Under the pieces are notes generated by a model, which made no database searches, was not told where the DNA came from, and saw nothing but the letters and a program-made list of their open reading frames with translations. The position numbers were made by a program, and so were the translations under genes. From Natronorubrum sediminis (GTDB taxonomy: Archaea; Halobacteriota; Halobacteria; Halobacteriales; Natrialbaceae): DNA of 64,000 nt. The DNA lies in the NCBI RefSeq assembly GCF_900108095.1, contig NZ_FNWL01000001.1, positions 930,001 through 994,000 on the forward strand, given 5' to 3'. Numbering within the stretch: position 1 is the stretch's first letter; each line of letters starts with the position of its first letter. Shown piece by piece: positions 49,537-58,186 of the stretch.

Positions 49537-51909
49537 ATGAACGAGGCAATGAGTTCGACACCGTTGACAGACACCCTCCAAGAAACACTCGCAATCTTCG
49601 AGGAAGGCGGGGAACCTCGGACGACGACCGAGGTCGCAGAACAGTTCGACCTCGGCCGGCGGAGCGCCTACGAGCGACTGGAACGGCTCGTCGACCACGA
49701 CCAACTCGAAACCAAGAAGGTCGGAGGCAACGGGCGCGTCTGGTGGCAGCCAGCGACGGACGGAGATGCGACTACACGAGATGCAGTAGATAGCGACCTC
49801 GGCGAGGTCTTCGATCGAATTTCGGACAGTTTCTACGCCCTCGACGAAGAGCTCCGCTTTCGCTATCTGAACGACACCGCAGTAGACCTGTTTGGACTGG
49901 ATGAGACCGCCATTGGATCGGATATTCGTAACGGAAATCTCACGGAGACGTTCGAGAACGCGCTGTGTGAAGCTCTCGAAACGAAAGAGCTCGTGACCTT
50001 CGAAGACTACTATCCTCCGTGGGACAAGTGGTTCCACAACGCCATCTATCCCTCAGAATCAGGCCTGTCGGTCTTCACCCGCGACATTACCGAACGGAAG
50101 CGACGCGAACAGGAACTGGCCCGCTACGAAACGGTCGTCGAAACGAGTCCGATCGGCATCACGATCGTCGGCAGCGACGGCGAGATGCGATTCGCGAACA
50201 ACCGTGCCGAGGAAATATACGGTCGGAGCAAAGACCAGGTCAACACCCTCAGCTTCGACGATTCCGAATGGAAGGAAATCGACGCTGACGGCGAACCGCT
50301 CACGCGCGACGAGAACCCCTTTCCGCGGATCATGGAGTCCGAGGAACCGCTGTTCGATCAGATCAGCGGCGTGTCACGGCCGGACGGAGAGCGCATCTGG
50401 ATTTCCGTCAACGGGGCGCCGGTCTACAACGATCGCGGAGAGATCGAGAGCGTCGTGTTCAGTATCGAAGACATCACTGAACGAAGGGAACAACAACGCA
50501 CTCTCGAGGAGTCCGAACGTCGTTACCGGACGCTCGTCGAGAACTTCCCGAACGGGATCGTCACTCAGTTCGACGAGGAGCTTCGGTACACGCTCGCCGA
50601 GGGTCAGGCGTTCGACTACCTCCCCCACTCGCCGGACGACGTCGAAGGAAACCACCTCCACGAGGTTTGGGCCGACGACGTAGCCGAAACGATCGAACCC
50701 GTGTATCGGGTCGCACTTGAAGGCGAGAAGCAGTCGATAGAGGGCAGGTCCGAGGGGCGCGAGTGGATCCTTCATGTCGTACCCCTATCAGACCAAGATG
50801 GCGAGATCCACGGGGGAATGACGATAGCACTAGACATCACCGAGCGCAAAGAACGCGAACGAGCGCTCGAGGAGTCCGAACGCCGTTACCGGACGCTCGT
50901 CGAAAACTTCCCAAACGGTGCAGTCGGCCTCTTCGACGATGACCTGCGGTACACGGCCATCGGCGGGGAGTTCCTGGACGTGGTCGGTGTCGCCCCGGAA
51001 GATCGGATTGGAAACAGCGTCTACGACATTTACGCGGACGATATCGTCGAAGAGATCGAACCATACTTCGAGGCCGCGCTGGAGGGCGAGGCGAACTCGT
51101 TCGAGCTCGAGTATCTCGATCGAAACCTGTTCGTCTATAGCGTGCCCGTCAGAAACGCCGACGACGAAGTCTACGCAGGGATGATCGTCGTGCAAGACGT
51201 TACCGAACGACGGAAGTACCAACGCAAACTCGAGGCGTCGAACGAACGCCTCGAACAGTTCGCCTACGCGGTCTCACACGATCTTCAGGAGCCACTGCGG
51301 ATGGTGACGAGCTATCTCCAGTTGCTTGACCAACGGTACGGTGATGCGCTCGAGGATGACGGCGAGGAGTTCCTCGAGTTCGCCGTCGACGGCGCCGAGC
51401 GGATGCGAGAGATGATCGAGGGCTTGCTCGAGTACTCGCGAGTCGAAACGCGAGGGGAGCCGTTCGAACCGGTCGATCTCGACGCGATCCTCGATGAGGT
51501 TCGGGACGATCTCCAACTTCGGATCGACGAGACGGACGCCGAGATTTCGGCCGACGACCTGCCGACGGTGGTCGGTGACCCCAGCCAGTTGCGCCAGGTG
51601 TTCCAGAACCTGCTGGACAACGCGATTGAATACAGCGGCGACGAGCCGCCCCGGGTCGACATCACCGCCGAACGTGCCGATAGTCGGTGGCGCATTACAG
51701 TCCACGACCACGGGATCGGGATCGATTCTGACAATCAGGATCGCGTGTTCGAGGTGTTCCAGCGGCTCCACACGAGCGACGAACACCCGGGAACCGGCAT
51801 TGGCCTGGCCCTCTGTCAACGGATCGTGGAACGTCACGACGGTGAACTATGGGTCGAGTCCGAACCGGGCGAAGGATCGACGTTCTCGTTCACGCTTCCT
51901 GTCTCGTAA
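49537..51909 (+). CDS. Histidine kinase with N-terminal HTH and four PAS domains
   Basis: The 790-residue protein opens with a winged-helix/HTH-like domain (about 8-75: TLQETLAIFEEGGEPRTTTE, VAEQFDLGRRSAYERLERLV, then KVGGNGRVWWQP). Four PAS domains follow, each ending in DITERK/DITERR/DVTERR-type linkers (about 85-200, 200-320, 325-440, 447-562); the third and fourth start with nearly the same EESERRYRTLVENFPNG phrase. HisKA has H581 in AVSHDLQEPLRMV and the HATPase has NLLDNAIEYS, DHGIGI and GTGIGLAL. An ATG five codons in is also possible. No receiver gene adjoins it. Confidence 0.92.
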   Translation: MNEAMSSTPLTDTLQETLAIFEEGGEPRTTTEVAEQFDLGRRSAYERLERLVDHDQLETKKVGGNGRVWWQPATDGDATTRDAVDSDLGEVFDRISDSFYALDEELRFRYLNDTAVDLFGLDETAIGSDIRNGNLTETFENALCEALETKELVTFEDYYPPWDKWFHNAIYPSESGLSVFTRDITERKRREQELARYETVVETSPIGITIVGSDGEMRFANNRAEEIYGRSKDQVNTLSFDDSEWKEIDADGEPLTRDENPFPRIMESEEPLFDQISGVSRPDGERIWISVNGAPVYNDRGEIESVVFSIEDITERREQQRTLEESERRYRTLVENFPNGIVTQFDEELRYTLAEGQAFDYLPHSPDDVEGNHLHEVWADDVAETIEPVYRVALEGEKQSIEGRSEGREWILHVVPLSDQDGEIHGGMTIALDITERKERERALEESERRYRTLVENFPNGAVGLFDDDLRYTAIGGEFLDVVGVAPEDRIGNSVYDIYADDIVEEIEPYFEAALEGEANSFELEYLDRNLFVYSVPVRNADDEVYAGMIVVQDVTERRKYQRKLEASNERLEQFAYAVSHDLQEPLRMVTSYLQLLDQRYGDALEDDGEEFLEFAVDGAERMREMIEGLLEYSRVETRGEPFEPVDLDAILDEVRDDLQLRIDETDAEISADDLPTVVGDPSQLRQVFQNLLDNAIEYSGDEPPRVDITAERADSRWRITVHDHGIGIDSDNQDRVFEVFQRLHTSDEHPGTGIGLALCQRIVERHDGELWVESEPGEGSTFSFTLPVS

Positions 51910-52277
51910 CCCATCGATCGTTCGTTCAGCTGTTCCGACCGACCTCGATTTCTTCACTATGTGGTCTCGACGCATGCCGCTTTCGCGCCGTGTATCTTGC
52001 AGAGACTCCACGAACTACCCGTGTTGAGCCACATTGACATCGGTTTCTTGTCCTGATTGGTTAGATCGTCTCGTCTGGCCATACCTTAGCCGCATATGCA
52101 TTTCCGCAGTCGAGACATTCAGCGATTCTCCGTTCGTCGTCTAATTGAGCATGCTTTGTAGGATATTCGCCCTTTACTCAGGAGAATTTCCAAAATCCAT
52201 CACTTGTCAAATGATTCAATAGAGCAGATCTGCGGAACGTCGTCGAGAGCTGCACTGACAATGACCGCGACGTACCT
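51910..52277. other. Intergenic stretch, nothing recognised
   Basis: These 368 bases between convergent kinase and SWIM protein genes have no acidic open frame and lower GC than the neighbouring genes, with stretches such as CAAAATCCATCACTTGTC. No RNA gene, repeat or promoter was identified. Confidence 0.5.
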
Positions 52278-52679
52278 CTACAACAGTTCGCGAACCTCTG
52301 AGTACCACATATCGTGGTAATCGACGTGACCGACCCGGCGAGCGATCGCGACGGCGAGGACGTGCCAACACTGTTCGGTCGGATCATCGTCGTCTAAATT
52401 GTACTCGCTATCTTTGCAAGTACAGCCCTCGGCTTCGACGATGTACTCGTCTTCGTAGCCGACGACGATCGTAAAGTCCTGGTAGGCCTTCACCCGACCC
52501 TCGCCGACAGCTTCGATCGCACGGACCCCCCGGTCGTCGTGCACGCCGGTAATCTGCTCGACGAGTTCCGGCGTGAGTTCGCCCGCTTCCTCGAGGGCGG
52601 CCTGCCACTGTTCGACTGGGTTAGCCTCCGGCACGACCGGAACTGTGTTCGCAACTGTAAAATCGGTTCGGTTGTCCAT
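52278..52679 (-). CDS. SWIM zinc finger protein
   Basis: The ATG at 52679 gives 133 residues. The C-terminal half holds the SWIM ligand set: C-x-C in [10 protein letters not shown], then a spacer of acidic residues (LDDDDPTEQ), then C-x-H in [11 protein letters not shown]. The N-terminal part is acidic and helical ([23 protein letters not shown]). SWIM domains bind DNA or proteins. The gene is divergent from trm1, with only 55 bases between starts, so the promoters overlap. Confidence 0.84.
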   Translation of the reverse strand: MDNRTDFTVANTVPVVPEANPVEQWQAALEEAGELTPELVEQITGVHDDRGVRAIEAVGEGRVKAYQDFTIVVGYEDEYIVEAEGCTCKDSEYNLDDDDPTEQCWHVLAVAIARRVGHVDYHDMWYSEVRELL

Positions 52680-52734
52680 CGTCGATGTCGAGCGAGACCA
52701 CACCGTTTTTCGCCCGCTACCCTCGAGAGAGTGT

Positions 52735-53853
52735 ATGCGCGTCACCGAGGGTGGGGTCGAACTCGAGGTCCCCGGCGAACAGACCGAAGGCGTCGAGGAG
52801 TCGGTGTTCTACAACCCCCGACAGGAGTTGAACCGAGATCTAACGATCGCGACGCTGCGTGCGTTTCGCGAGCGCGAGGATCGCGCCGACTCGTACCTCG
52901 ACGCGATGGCGGCGAGTGGCATTCGCGGGGTTCGGGCGGCCGACGACGGCTGGGACGTGACCTGCTGTGACGTCGAACCCGACGCTGTCGACCTCGCTCG
53001 AGCCAATCTCGAGCGAAACGGCCTCGAGGACGCCTGCGTCGAACACCGAAACGTCACCGCCCTCATGCACGAGTCGATGTTTGACGTGATCGACCTCGAT
53101 CCCTACGGGACGCCGATGCCCTTCGCTGACGCTGCCTTTTCTCGGTGTCGGGATCTGGTTTGTGTGACCGCGACCGACACCGCGCCGCTGTGTGGAGCAC
53201 ACTTCAATAGCGGCGTGCGTTCCTACAGCGCCGTCCCACAGAACACGGACTACCACCCCGAGATGGGCGTGCGAATCCTCCTCTCCGCGCTCGCTCGCAG
53301 CGCCGCCCGCTTCGACGTCGGCGTCGAGCCAATCCTCACCCACGCGACCAGTCACTACGTGCGAACCTACCTCGAGTTAGATCGCAAGCCAACCGCGGCC
53401 GACGCCGCACTCGAGCACCTGGGATACGTCTCGAGTTGTGAGGACTGTCTCTACCGGGAGGCCGAACACGGCCTAATCGCGAACCCACTCGAGACCTGTC
53501 CGAACTGCGGGGGCGAACGGCTTCTCGTCGCCGGGCCGATCTGGCTCGGCCCGTATCGCGACCGCGAGTTCGTCGCCGACGTTCGCGAGCGAATTCCCGA
53601 CGCGTTCGGAACCGCCGAGAAGGGCCGTGAACTCTGTGTAATGCTCGAGGAGGAACTCGACGAGCCGACCCACTACGATCAGCACAAGTTGTGTAAGAAC
53701 TGGGGGCTGCCCGCGAACGCGATGGACGACTTCCTCGCTGACCTCCGAAAAGCCGGATACGAGGCGTCACCAGCGCACTACGGGGGGACGACGTTCAAGA
53801 CGGACGCGAGCGTCGGCAAAATGTTCGACGCGACGAGCGACTCGCTCGAGTAA
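52735..53853 (+). CDS. trm1: tRNA (guanine-26-N2) dimethyltransferase Trm1
   Basis: The ATG at 52735 gives 372 residues. Family features: [35 protein letters not shown] site [14 protein letters not shown], the catalytic DLDPYGTP, and [23 protein letters not shown]-terminal zinc segment has C-x2-C in [14 protein letters not shown] and [11 protein letters not shown], and the late [11 protein letters not shown]-like region with [15 protein letters not shown] is present. The enzyme methylates G26 in most archaeal tRNAs. It is divergent from the SWIM gene. Confidence 0.94.
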   Translation: MRVTEGGVELEVPGEQTEGVEESVFYNPRQELNRDLTIATLRAFREREDRADSYLDAMAASGIRGVRAADDGWDVTCCDVEPDAVDLARANLERNGLEDACVEHRNVTALMHESMFDVIDLDPYGTPMPFADAAFSRCRDLVCVTATDTAPLCGAHFNSGVRSYSAVPQNTDYHPEMGVRILLSALARSAARFDVGVEPILTHATSHYVRTYLELDRKPTAADAALEHLGYVSSCEDCLYREAEHGLIANPLETCPNCGGERLLVAGPIWLGPYRDREFVADVRERIPDAFGTAEKGRELCVMLEEELDEPTHYDQHKLCKNWGLPANAMDDFLADLRKAGYEASPAHYGGTTFKTDASVGKMFDATSDSLE

Positions 53854-53957
53854 GTACGTTCGCGCTGGTCAGTGGCCGATGGTGCGAGCCAACGCCGGTT
53901 CGCCCCAGAGTATGCCACAGAACGACATACGTCGCTGGCCCTCGTAGGGGGTCAGTA

Positions 53958-55274
53958 GTGCTCGATCGCAACCAGCTCCTCGAGGTCGCACGCGAACTAA
54001 TCAGCGTCGCTCGTCACCAACAGCTGACGCTGCTCGCGGCCGCCGTCGCCTTCTATGGCTTCATTTCGCTCGTGCCGATGTTGCTACTCGGGTTGGGGAT
54101 CGCCGCCTCGATCGGCGGCGAAGCGCTCGCCTCCCAGCTGACGGCTGCGGCGAGTGACATCCTCACGCCCTCAGCACAGGAACTCCTCGCGGAGACGGTG
54201 CTCGACGAGACGAACCGCCAGAGTGCCACCGTCTTCGGCGCGCTCGGATTGTTGTGGGGTGCCAGTCGCGTCCTGCGCGGTCTCGATCGAGCGTTCTCAC
54301 AGATTTACGGCACCGCCGCCTCGAAGTCGTTCGTCGACACCGCCTGGGACGCGATGATCGTCTTCCTCGCGATCGCGTTCGGGCTGACGATCGTCGGCGG
54401 CCTCGAGTATCTCTTCCGCGTGCTCCCCGTTTTCGGGACGAGCGTCGTCGGTCCCCTGTTCATCGTCCTCGGACTGGTCGTCACGTTCTTACCGCTGTAC
54501 GTCATCTTCCCGGACTCGAACGTCAGCCTATGGGAGGCGCTGCCGGGGACGGTAGTCGCCGCAATCGGCTGGTTCGCACTGAGTCGAACGTTCTCCGTCT
54601 ATACCGAGTTGACGGGTGGATACGCCCTCTACGGCGCGATTGGTGTCGTCTTCCTCGTGCTCATCTGGCTGTACGTCGGAGCGATCATCCTCGTCTTCGG
54701 TGCGGTGCTCAACGCGGTCCTCGCCGACCGTGAAGCGGATCGGCAGCTACAAAGTCCCGGCCGACGACAGGTTTCCATAGAAGCGATGACCGACGACGCC
54801 ACGGGTGCCGACGAGGGGACGACGGAGGAGGAGGCAGCCACGGCCACGCAGCCGTCAGAAACCGACTCGAGTCCCCGACAGCGCGCTCGGACTCGAGATC
54901 GATCCGACGATCCCGAAGCCCTTCGAGAGGAGATCGAACGGCTTCGCGACCGAGTCGACTCGTTCGAGGATAACGTCGAGCGCCGAACCGTCGAAAAGGA
55001 CTCGCTCGAGGGTGATCTCAAACGCTACGTTCGCCGAAAACTCCGTCGCGGCCACGCCCACGACTGGGGACCGTACCTCGTCTTGTTGTACGGCACGGCG
55101 ATGTCCATCGCGGCGTTTTACTTCCTTTCGGGCGGCTGGGCCGTCCTCGCGATGTTCGTCGTCTGGACCTCGACGCTCGGCGTCTACGCGCTGATGGTCC
55201 TGTTCGGCTTTGGAATCTCCATCCTCGGACTCCCCGGGCGCCTCCGCGATGCGATCGGCGACCGACGCTCCTGA
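53958..55274 (+). CDS. YihY/RNase BN-type membrane protein with C-terminal extension
   Basis: Starting at GTG 53958 the protein has 438 residues. Residues 1-260 match the YihY (formerly RNase BN) family: LTLLAAAVAFYGFISLVPMLLL, WGASRVLRGLDRAFSQIYG, DTAWDAMIVFLAIAFGLTIVGG, and TGGYALYGAIGVVFLVLIWLY. A 60-residue acidic linker follows. The C-terminal 110 residues add a coiled coil (EEIERLRDRVDSFEDNVERRTVEKDSLEG), then a basic stretch, and two membrane segments. That part looks like a separate haloarchaeal domain fused on. True YihY proteins are probably not nucleases; transport or lipid roles are unproven. Confidence 0.82.
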   Translation: MLDRNQLLEVARELISVARHQQLTLLAAAVAFYGFISLVPMLLLGLGIAASIGGEALASQLTAAASDILTPSAQELLAETVLDETNRQSATVFGALGLLWGASRVLRGLDRAFSQIYGTAASKSFVDTAWDAMIVFLAIAFGLTIVGGLEYLFRVLPVFGTSVVGPLFIVLGLVVTFLPLYVIFPDSNVSLWEALPGTVVAAIGWFALSRTFSVYTELTGGYALYGAIGVVFLVLIWLYVGAIILVFGAVLNAVLADREADRQLQSPGRRQVSIEAMTDDATGADEGTTEEEAATATQPSETDSSPRQRARTRDRSDDPEALREEIERLRDRVDSFEDNVERRTVEKDSLEGDLKRYVRRKLRRGHAHDWGPYLVLLYGTAMSIAAFYFLSGGWAVLAMFVVWTSTLGVYALMVLFGFGISILGLPGRLRDAIGDRRS

Positions 55275-55332
55275 GCACCCACGAGACCGGCTGTTATCCA
55301 CCGTTCACCCGACTCGAGACATCCACGAGCCC

Positions 55333-56130
55333 TTACTGCGTCGTGACGACGCGCTGGCGCAGGAAGCGTCGAACACGATCCGTGTACGTCGCCGGTCGGT
55401 GGAGATTGCAGATGTGACCGACGCCTGCGAGCACCTCAAGCCGGGCGTCCTGGGCCGCGCCGGCGTGCGCTCGTTCTCCTCGTCGCATGATTTTGTCGTG
55501 CTCGCCGTTTAGCACGAGCGTCGGGCCGGGATACGTCGAGAGTTTCGCGCGAAAATCTTCGCCGGCGATCTCCGGACCGGCGTTGCCGAACTGTCTTGGA
55601 TAGATCCCCGCCTCGATAATCGCCGCTTCGACGTCTGTCGGGAGGTCCCGATTTCGAACCCACCGCTCCCCTAGTCGCTGGACGGCGCGTTCCCCGACGT
55701 CCGGGTTCGTCGCGAGACGAGCCAGCGTTCCAACCCCTCGAGTAAGCGTCTCCATTCCGCCGACGGGGTTCGCGCTCGAGCCGGTCAAAACCAGTCCGTC
55801 GACGTCGTCGGGGTAGCGATAGGCGTACTCCGTGGCGACGTACCCGCCGAGCGAGAGGCCGACCACCACCGCGCTGCCGTCCGTTTCCGCCTCGATCACG
55901 TGCTCGAGGACGGCGATTGCCGGGTTCATCCGAAACGGTTCGTTCGCGCGGTCACCGTGACCGGGGAGATCGAACGCGACCGTGTGATAATCGTCTGCGA
56001 GCCCGCGAACCTGCGGGAGCCAGAGTTTTCGCGTGAACATCGCGCCGTGAACGAAGACGACCGACTGGTGCTCGTCCGAGCCGGCGTCGTCGACGGCGCT
56101 GTGTCCACTGTCGGCGTCTCGTCGTGACAT
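55333..56130 (-). CDS. Alpha/beta hydrolase
   Basis: The ATG at 56130 gives 265 residues starting MSRRDADSGHSAVDDAG. Features are the oxyanion phrase VVFVHGAMFTRKLWLPQVR, the nucleophile elbow VVVGLSLGGYVATEYA (Ser), a cap region, LVLNGEHDKIMRRGE supplying the acid, and the catalytic His in AGVGHICNLHRP. It lacks features that would define substrate. Many small-molecule esterases and C-C hydrolases look like this. It is convergent with the YihY-type gene. Confidence 0.83.
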   Translation of the reverse strand: MSRRDADSGHSAVDDAGSDEHQSVVFVHGAMFTRKLWLPQVRGLADDYHTVAFDLPGHGDRANEPFRMNPAIAVLEHVIEAETDGSAVVVGLSLGGYVATEYAYRYPDDVDGLVLTGSSANPVGGMETLTRGVGTLARLATNPDVGERAVQRLGERWVRNRDLPTDVEAAIIEAGIYPRQFGNAGPEIAGEDFRAKLSTYPGPTLVLNGEHDKIMRRGERAHAGAAQDARLEVLAGVGHICNLHRPATYTDRVRRFLRQRVVTTQ

Positions 56131-56279
56131 ACCCCCTCTAATCACGACCAACGGTGTAATTTCCGGGCCGGAACACGCAACACGGATCGGCCGAAGGGGT
56201 GGAGGGCGACCGTGTACTTCGTCCAATAAGGAGGCGCGCTCGTCCGCGTTGTGTCCCTACCGTGGCAGTCACTACGCCG

Positions 56280-56582
56280 TTACGCTTCGTCGGGCGAGCC
56301 CCCGCCGTCGAGGGCGGGAGTAACGGTATCGTCGGTCGACGGTAACTCGCCTTCGAGTCGGATGGCATCGTCGGTAACCTCGCGGACGGCATCGCTTTGC
56401 AGGCCGTGGCTTTGCTCGACGATGCCGTCCCAACCGATCGACGAGGTGGTCGACTCGAGTGAATCGGTAGCCGGCCTGACGTACGCGATATCGCGGTCGA
56501 CCGAGGTGACGACGGCGACGCGTTCCCCCGCGGCGTTTTCGACGGGTTTCCCGACGTCGTTCGGCGTAAGACGAGCGCTCAT
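56280..56582 (-). CDS. PRC-barrel-like protein A
   Basis: The ATG at 56582 gives 100 residues: MSARLTPNDVGKPVENAAGE, VAVVTSVDRDIAYVRPATD, SSIGWDGIVEQSHGLQSDAV, then RLEGELPSTDDTVTPALDG. The start V-G-K-x-V-x-x-x-x-G-E-x-V-x-x-V is PRC-barrel-like, a small beta barrel in RNA processing and photosynthetic proteins. It is paralogous to protein B, which lies 71 bases upstream, with shared positions such as the GW pair and the charged last strand. Function unknown. Confidence 0.7.
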   Translation of the reverse strand: MSARLTPNDVGKPVENAAGERVAVVTSVDRDIAYVRPATDSLESTTSSIGWDGIVEQSHGLQSDAVREVTDDAIRLEGELPSTDDTVTPALDGGGSPDEA

Positions 56583-56652
56583 AGCGAAGACTACTCGGAC
56601 GCCGGGCAAGCCGATGGTGCCTGCAAGCGGCAAGTCGACTCGAGTGGACACC

Positions 56653-57009
56653 TCAGGGATCCGAGCGATTCCGGGGCTCTTCGGGACCAGGAGTCGACTG
56701 ATCAGTGGCTCGCACCTCACCGTCCGACGCGTCGTCTGCCGTCTCACCGGTTCGGTCGCGGTCGCTCGGCCGAAACCCCTCTTCGAGGTGAACGCGGGTG
56801 TCAGACGTCTCTCGAACGTCGCTCTCCTCGAGCGTGAACGGTTCGCCGAGGTCACCCCACCCGAATCGGGCCTTGATGGTGTCGAGTGCGTCGGGCGCTG
56901 GCTCGACGCGAACCGTTCCTCCCTCGAGCGAGTCGACGGTTCCGATCACCCGGCCGTCGGCCCGTTCGACGAGTTTGCCGACGTCTTCGTCTGTCAACGA
57001 TGCACACAT
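56653..57009 (-). CDS. PRC-barrel-like protein B
   Basis: The ATG at 57009 gives 118 residues: MCASLTDEDVGKLVERADGR, VIGTVDSLEGGTVRVEPAPD, ALDTIKARFGWGDLGEPFTL, and VHLEEGF. The first half has the same fold pattern as protein A, so the two form a tandem duplicate pair. A charged disordered tail of about 45 residues (RTGETADDASDGEVRATDQS) follows, which protein A does not have to this extent. Confidence 0.7.
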   Translation of the reverse strand: MCASLTDEDVGKLVERADGRVIGTVDSLEGGTVRVEPAPDALDTIKARFGWGDLGEPFTLEESDVRETSDTRVHLEEGFRPSDRDRTGETADDASDGEVRATDQSTPGPEEPRNRSDP

Positions 57010-57118
57010 GATCGGTGGTTCACCGTCGGGGAAAAAGCAGATACTGCCTGCAAGAGCCACGACCGATCGATTACTCGAGGAGACGAACGAGCCGCGGCCA
57101 GCGTCCACGACCAGCGTA

Positions 57119-57496
57119 TTACTCGAGGACGCGAATGCTCGAGCCGAAGTACTTCGAAAGGACAGAAGAGACGTCGTCGGCGTTGAACGCCTCAAGGTCG
57201 CCCGCGATTTCGTCTTTGAACGCCTCGAAATACGCCTCGTCGACCTGCAGTTCCCGAAACGAGACGGATTCAACCGGTTCGCCGAGCCACTCCTCGAGGA
57301 GGGTCCGACCGTACGCCTCATCGTTCACCTCGCCGCGCCACAGCGTCTCTCGGAAGAATTTCCAGCCGTCGGTGCCCGGTTCGGCGGCATCGAAGAAGAC
57401 GGTCACCGTCGGTTCGGCGGTCGACGGCTCGAGGTGAACGTCGGGGCGCTCGGACTCGAGGTGGAGTCGGGCGCGAAAGACGTACTGGGCCTCCAT
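57119..57496 (-). CDS. LWR-salt protein
   Basis: The 125-residue protein has the LWR signature at 52-54 (ETLWRGEVND) after TVTVFFDAAEPGTDGWKFFR. The flanking GEPVESVSFRELQVDEAYFEA and DVSSVLSKYFGSSIRVLE also fit this haloarchaea-restricted family, named for the conserved Leu-Trp-Arg. Its activity is unknown. It starts only four bases after the pterin dehydratase stop codon (57501), so it is probably in the same transcript. Confidence 0.87.
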   Translation of the reverse strand: MEAQYVFRARLHLESERPDVHLEPSTAEPTVTVFFDAAEPGTDGWKFFRETLWRGEVNDEAYGRTLLEEWLGEPVESVSFRELQVDEAYFEAFKDEIAGDLEAFNADDVSSVLSKYFGSSIRVLE

Positions 57497-57500
57497 CGCC

Positions 57501-57782
57501 TCAGGCGTTTCGCTCGGATTCGATGAGTTCGGCCATGTCGATATCCTCGTCGGTAATGCCCCCTTCCTCGTGGGAGGTCAGTCGAATTTCGACTTCCTCG
57601 TAGCGGATGATGGTTTCGGGGTGGTGAAACTGCGCTTCGGCGATTTCGCCGACCATCTGGGCGAAGTTGACGCCGCGGAGGTAGTCGTCGAACTCGTACG
57701 TTCGAACGATTTCGTCTCCCTCACGCGTCCACTCGTCGGGCAGCTGCGCCTCGATTTCGTCGTCGGAAAGCAGGTCGGCCAT
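57501..57782 (-). CDS. 4a-hydroxytetrahydrobiopterin dehydratase (PCD)
   Basis: The ATG at 57782 gives 93 residues. The active-site pattern is EAQFHHPETIIRYEEVEIRL with H53-H54 and then H71 in SHEEGGITDED, matching the PCD/DCoH consensus. The enzyme recycles hydroxylated pterin or dehydrates pterin-4a-carbinolamine. A partner aromatic hydroxylase is not in the window. It precedes the LWR-salt protein with a four-base gap. Confidence 0.9.
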   Translation of the reverse strand: MADLLSDDEIEAQLPDEWTREGDEIVRTYEFDDYLRGVNFAQMVGEIAEAQFHHPETIIRYEEVEIRLTSHEEGGITDEDIDMAELIESERNA

Positions 57783-57891
57783 ACGCACTCGAACGGAATC
57801 CATCCAAATAATGATTGCGTGTCGACGGATCGCGCGAATCGTGTTCACCGACAGGGACTTACCATCGAGACGGCTATGGAGAGATGTTCGT

Positions 57892-58071
57892 ATGTGTGAC
57901 CGGTCTGGAACGTGTTCAGATACTGACACCTGCCAGCTCGTGCTCAGAAACGAGCGCACCGGGATCGAGACCACCGAATACTACTGTAAGGCACACCTCG
58001 TCCTCCGGATCTGGGAAGTCGACGCCGACGACGATCTCGAGGTCGTCGACGCGACGAAGCTCTGGCACTAA
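57892..58071 (+). CDS. Small Cys-containing protein
   Basis: The 59-residue protein starts MCDRSGTCSDTDTCQLVLRN and continues with GIETTEYYCKAHLVLRIWEV. Cys at positions 2, 8, 14 and 32 plus a following His could hold zinc, but the spacing matches no family I know. It ends VVDATKLWH. The composition is acidic and fits a real haloarchaeal gene. It is divergent from the PCD gene. Confidence 0.6.
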   Translation: MCDRSGTCSDTDTCQLVLRNERTGIETTEYYCKAHLVLRIWEVDADDDLEVVDATKLWH

Positions 58072-58186
58072 CGCTCGAGTGGTGGTCACACAAAAACTGG
58101 CTGGTTACTCGAAAGCCAGCTACTCTCTCGGAAAACTTCCTCATTACGTGCCAATCGTTCACACACCGTGACGAGTCCGTTCCGCG

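Noticed and set aside
49453-50037. A 194-residue minus-strand frame over the start of the HTH kinase
   Set aside because: It is antisense to a strongly supported kinase gene, with no motif.
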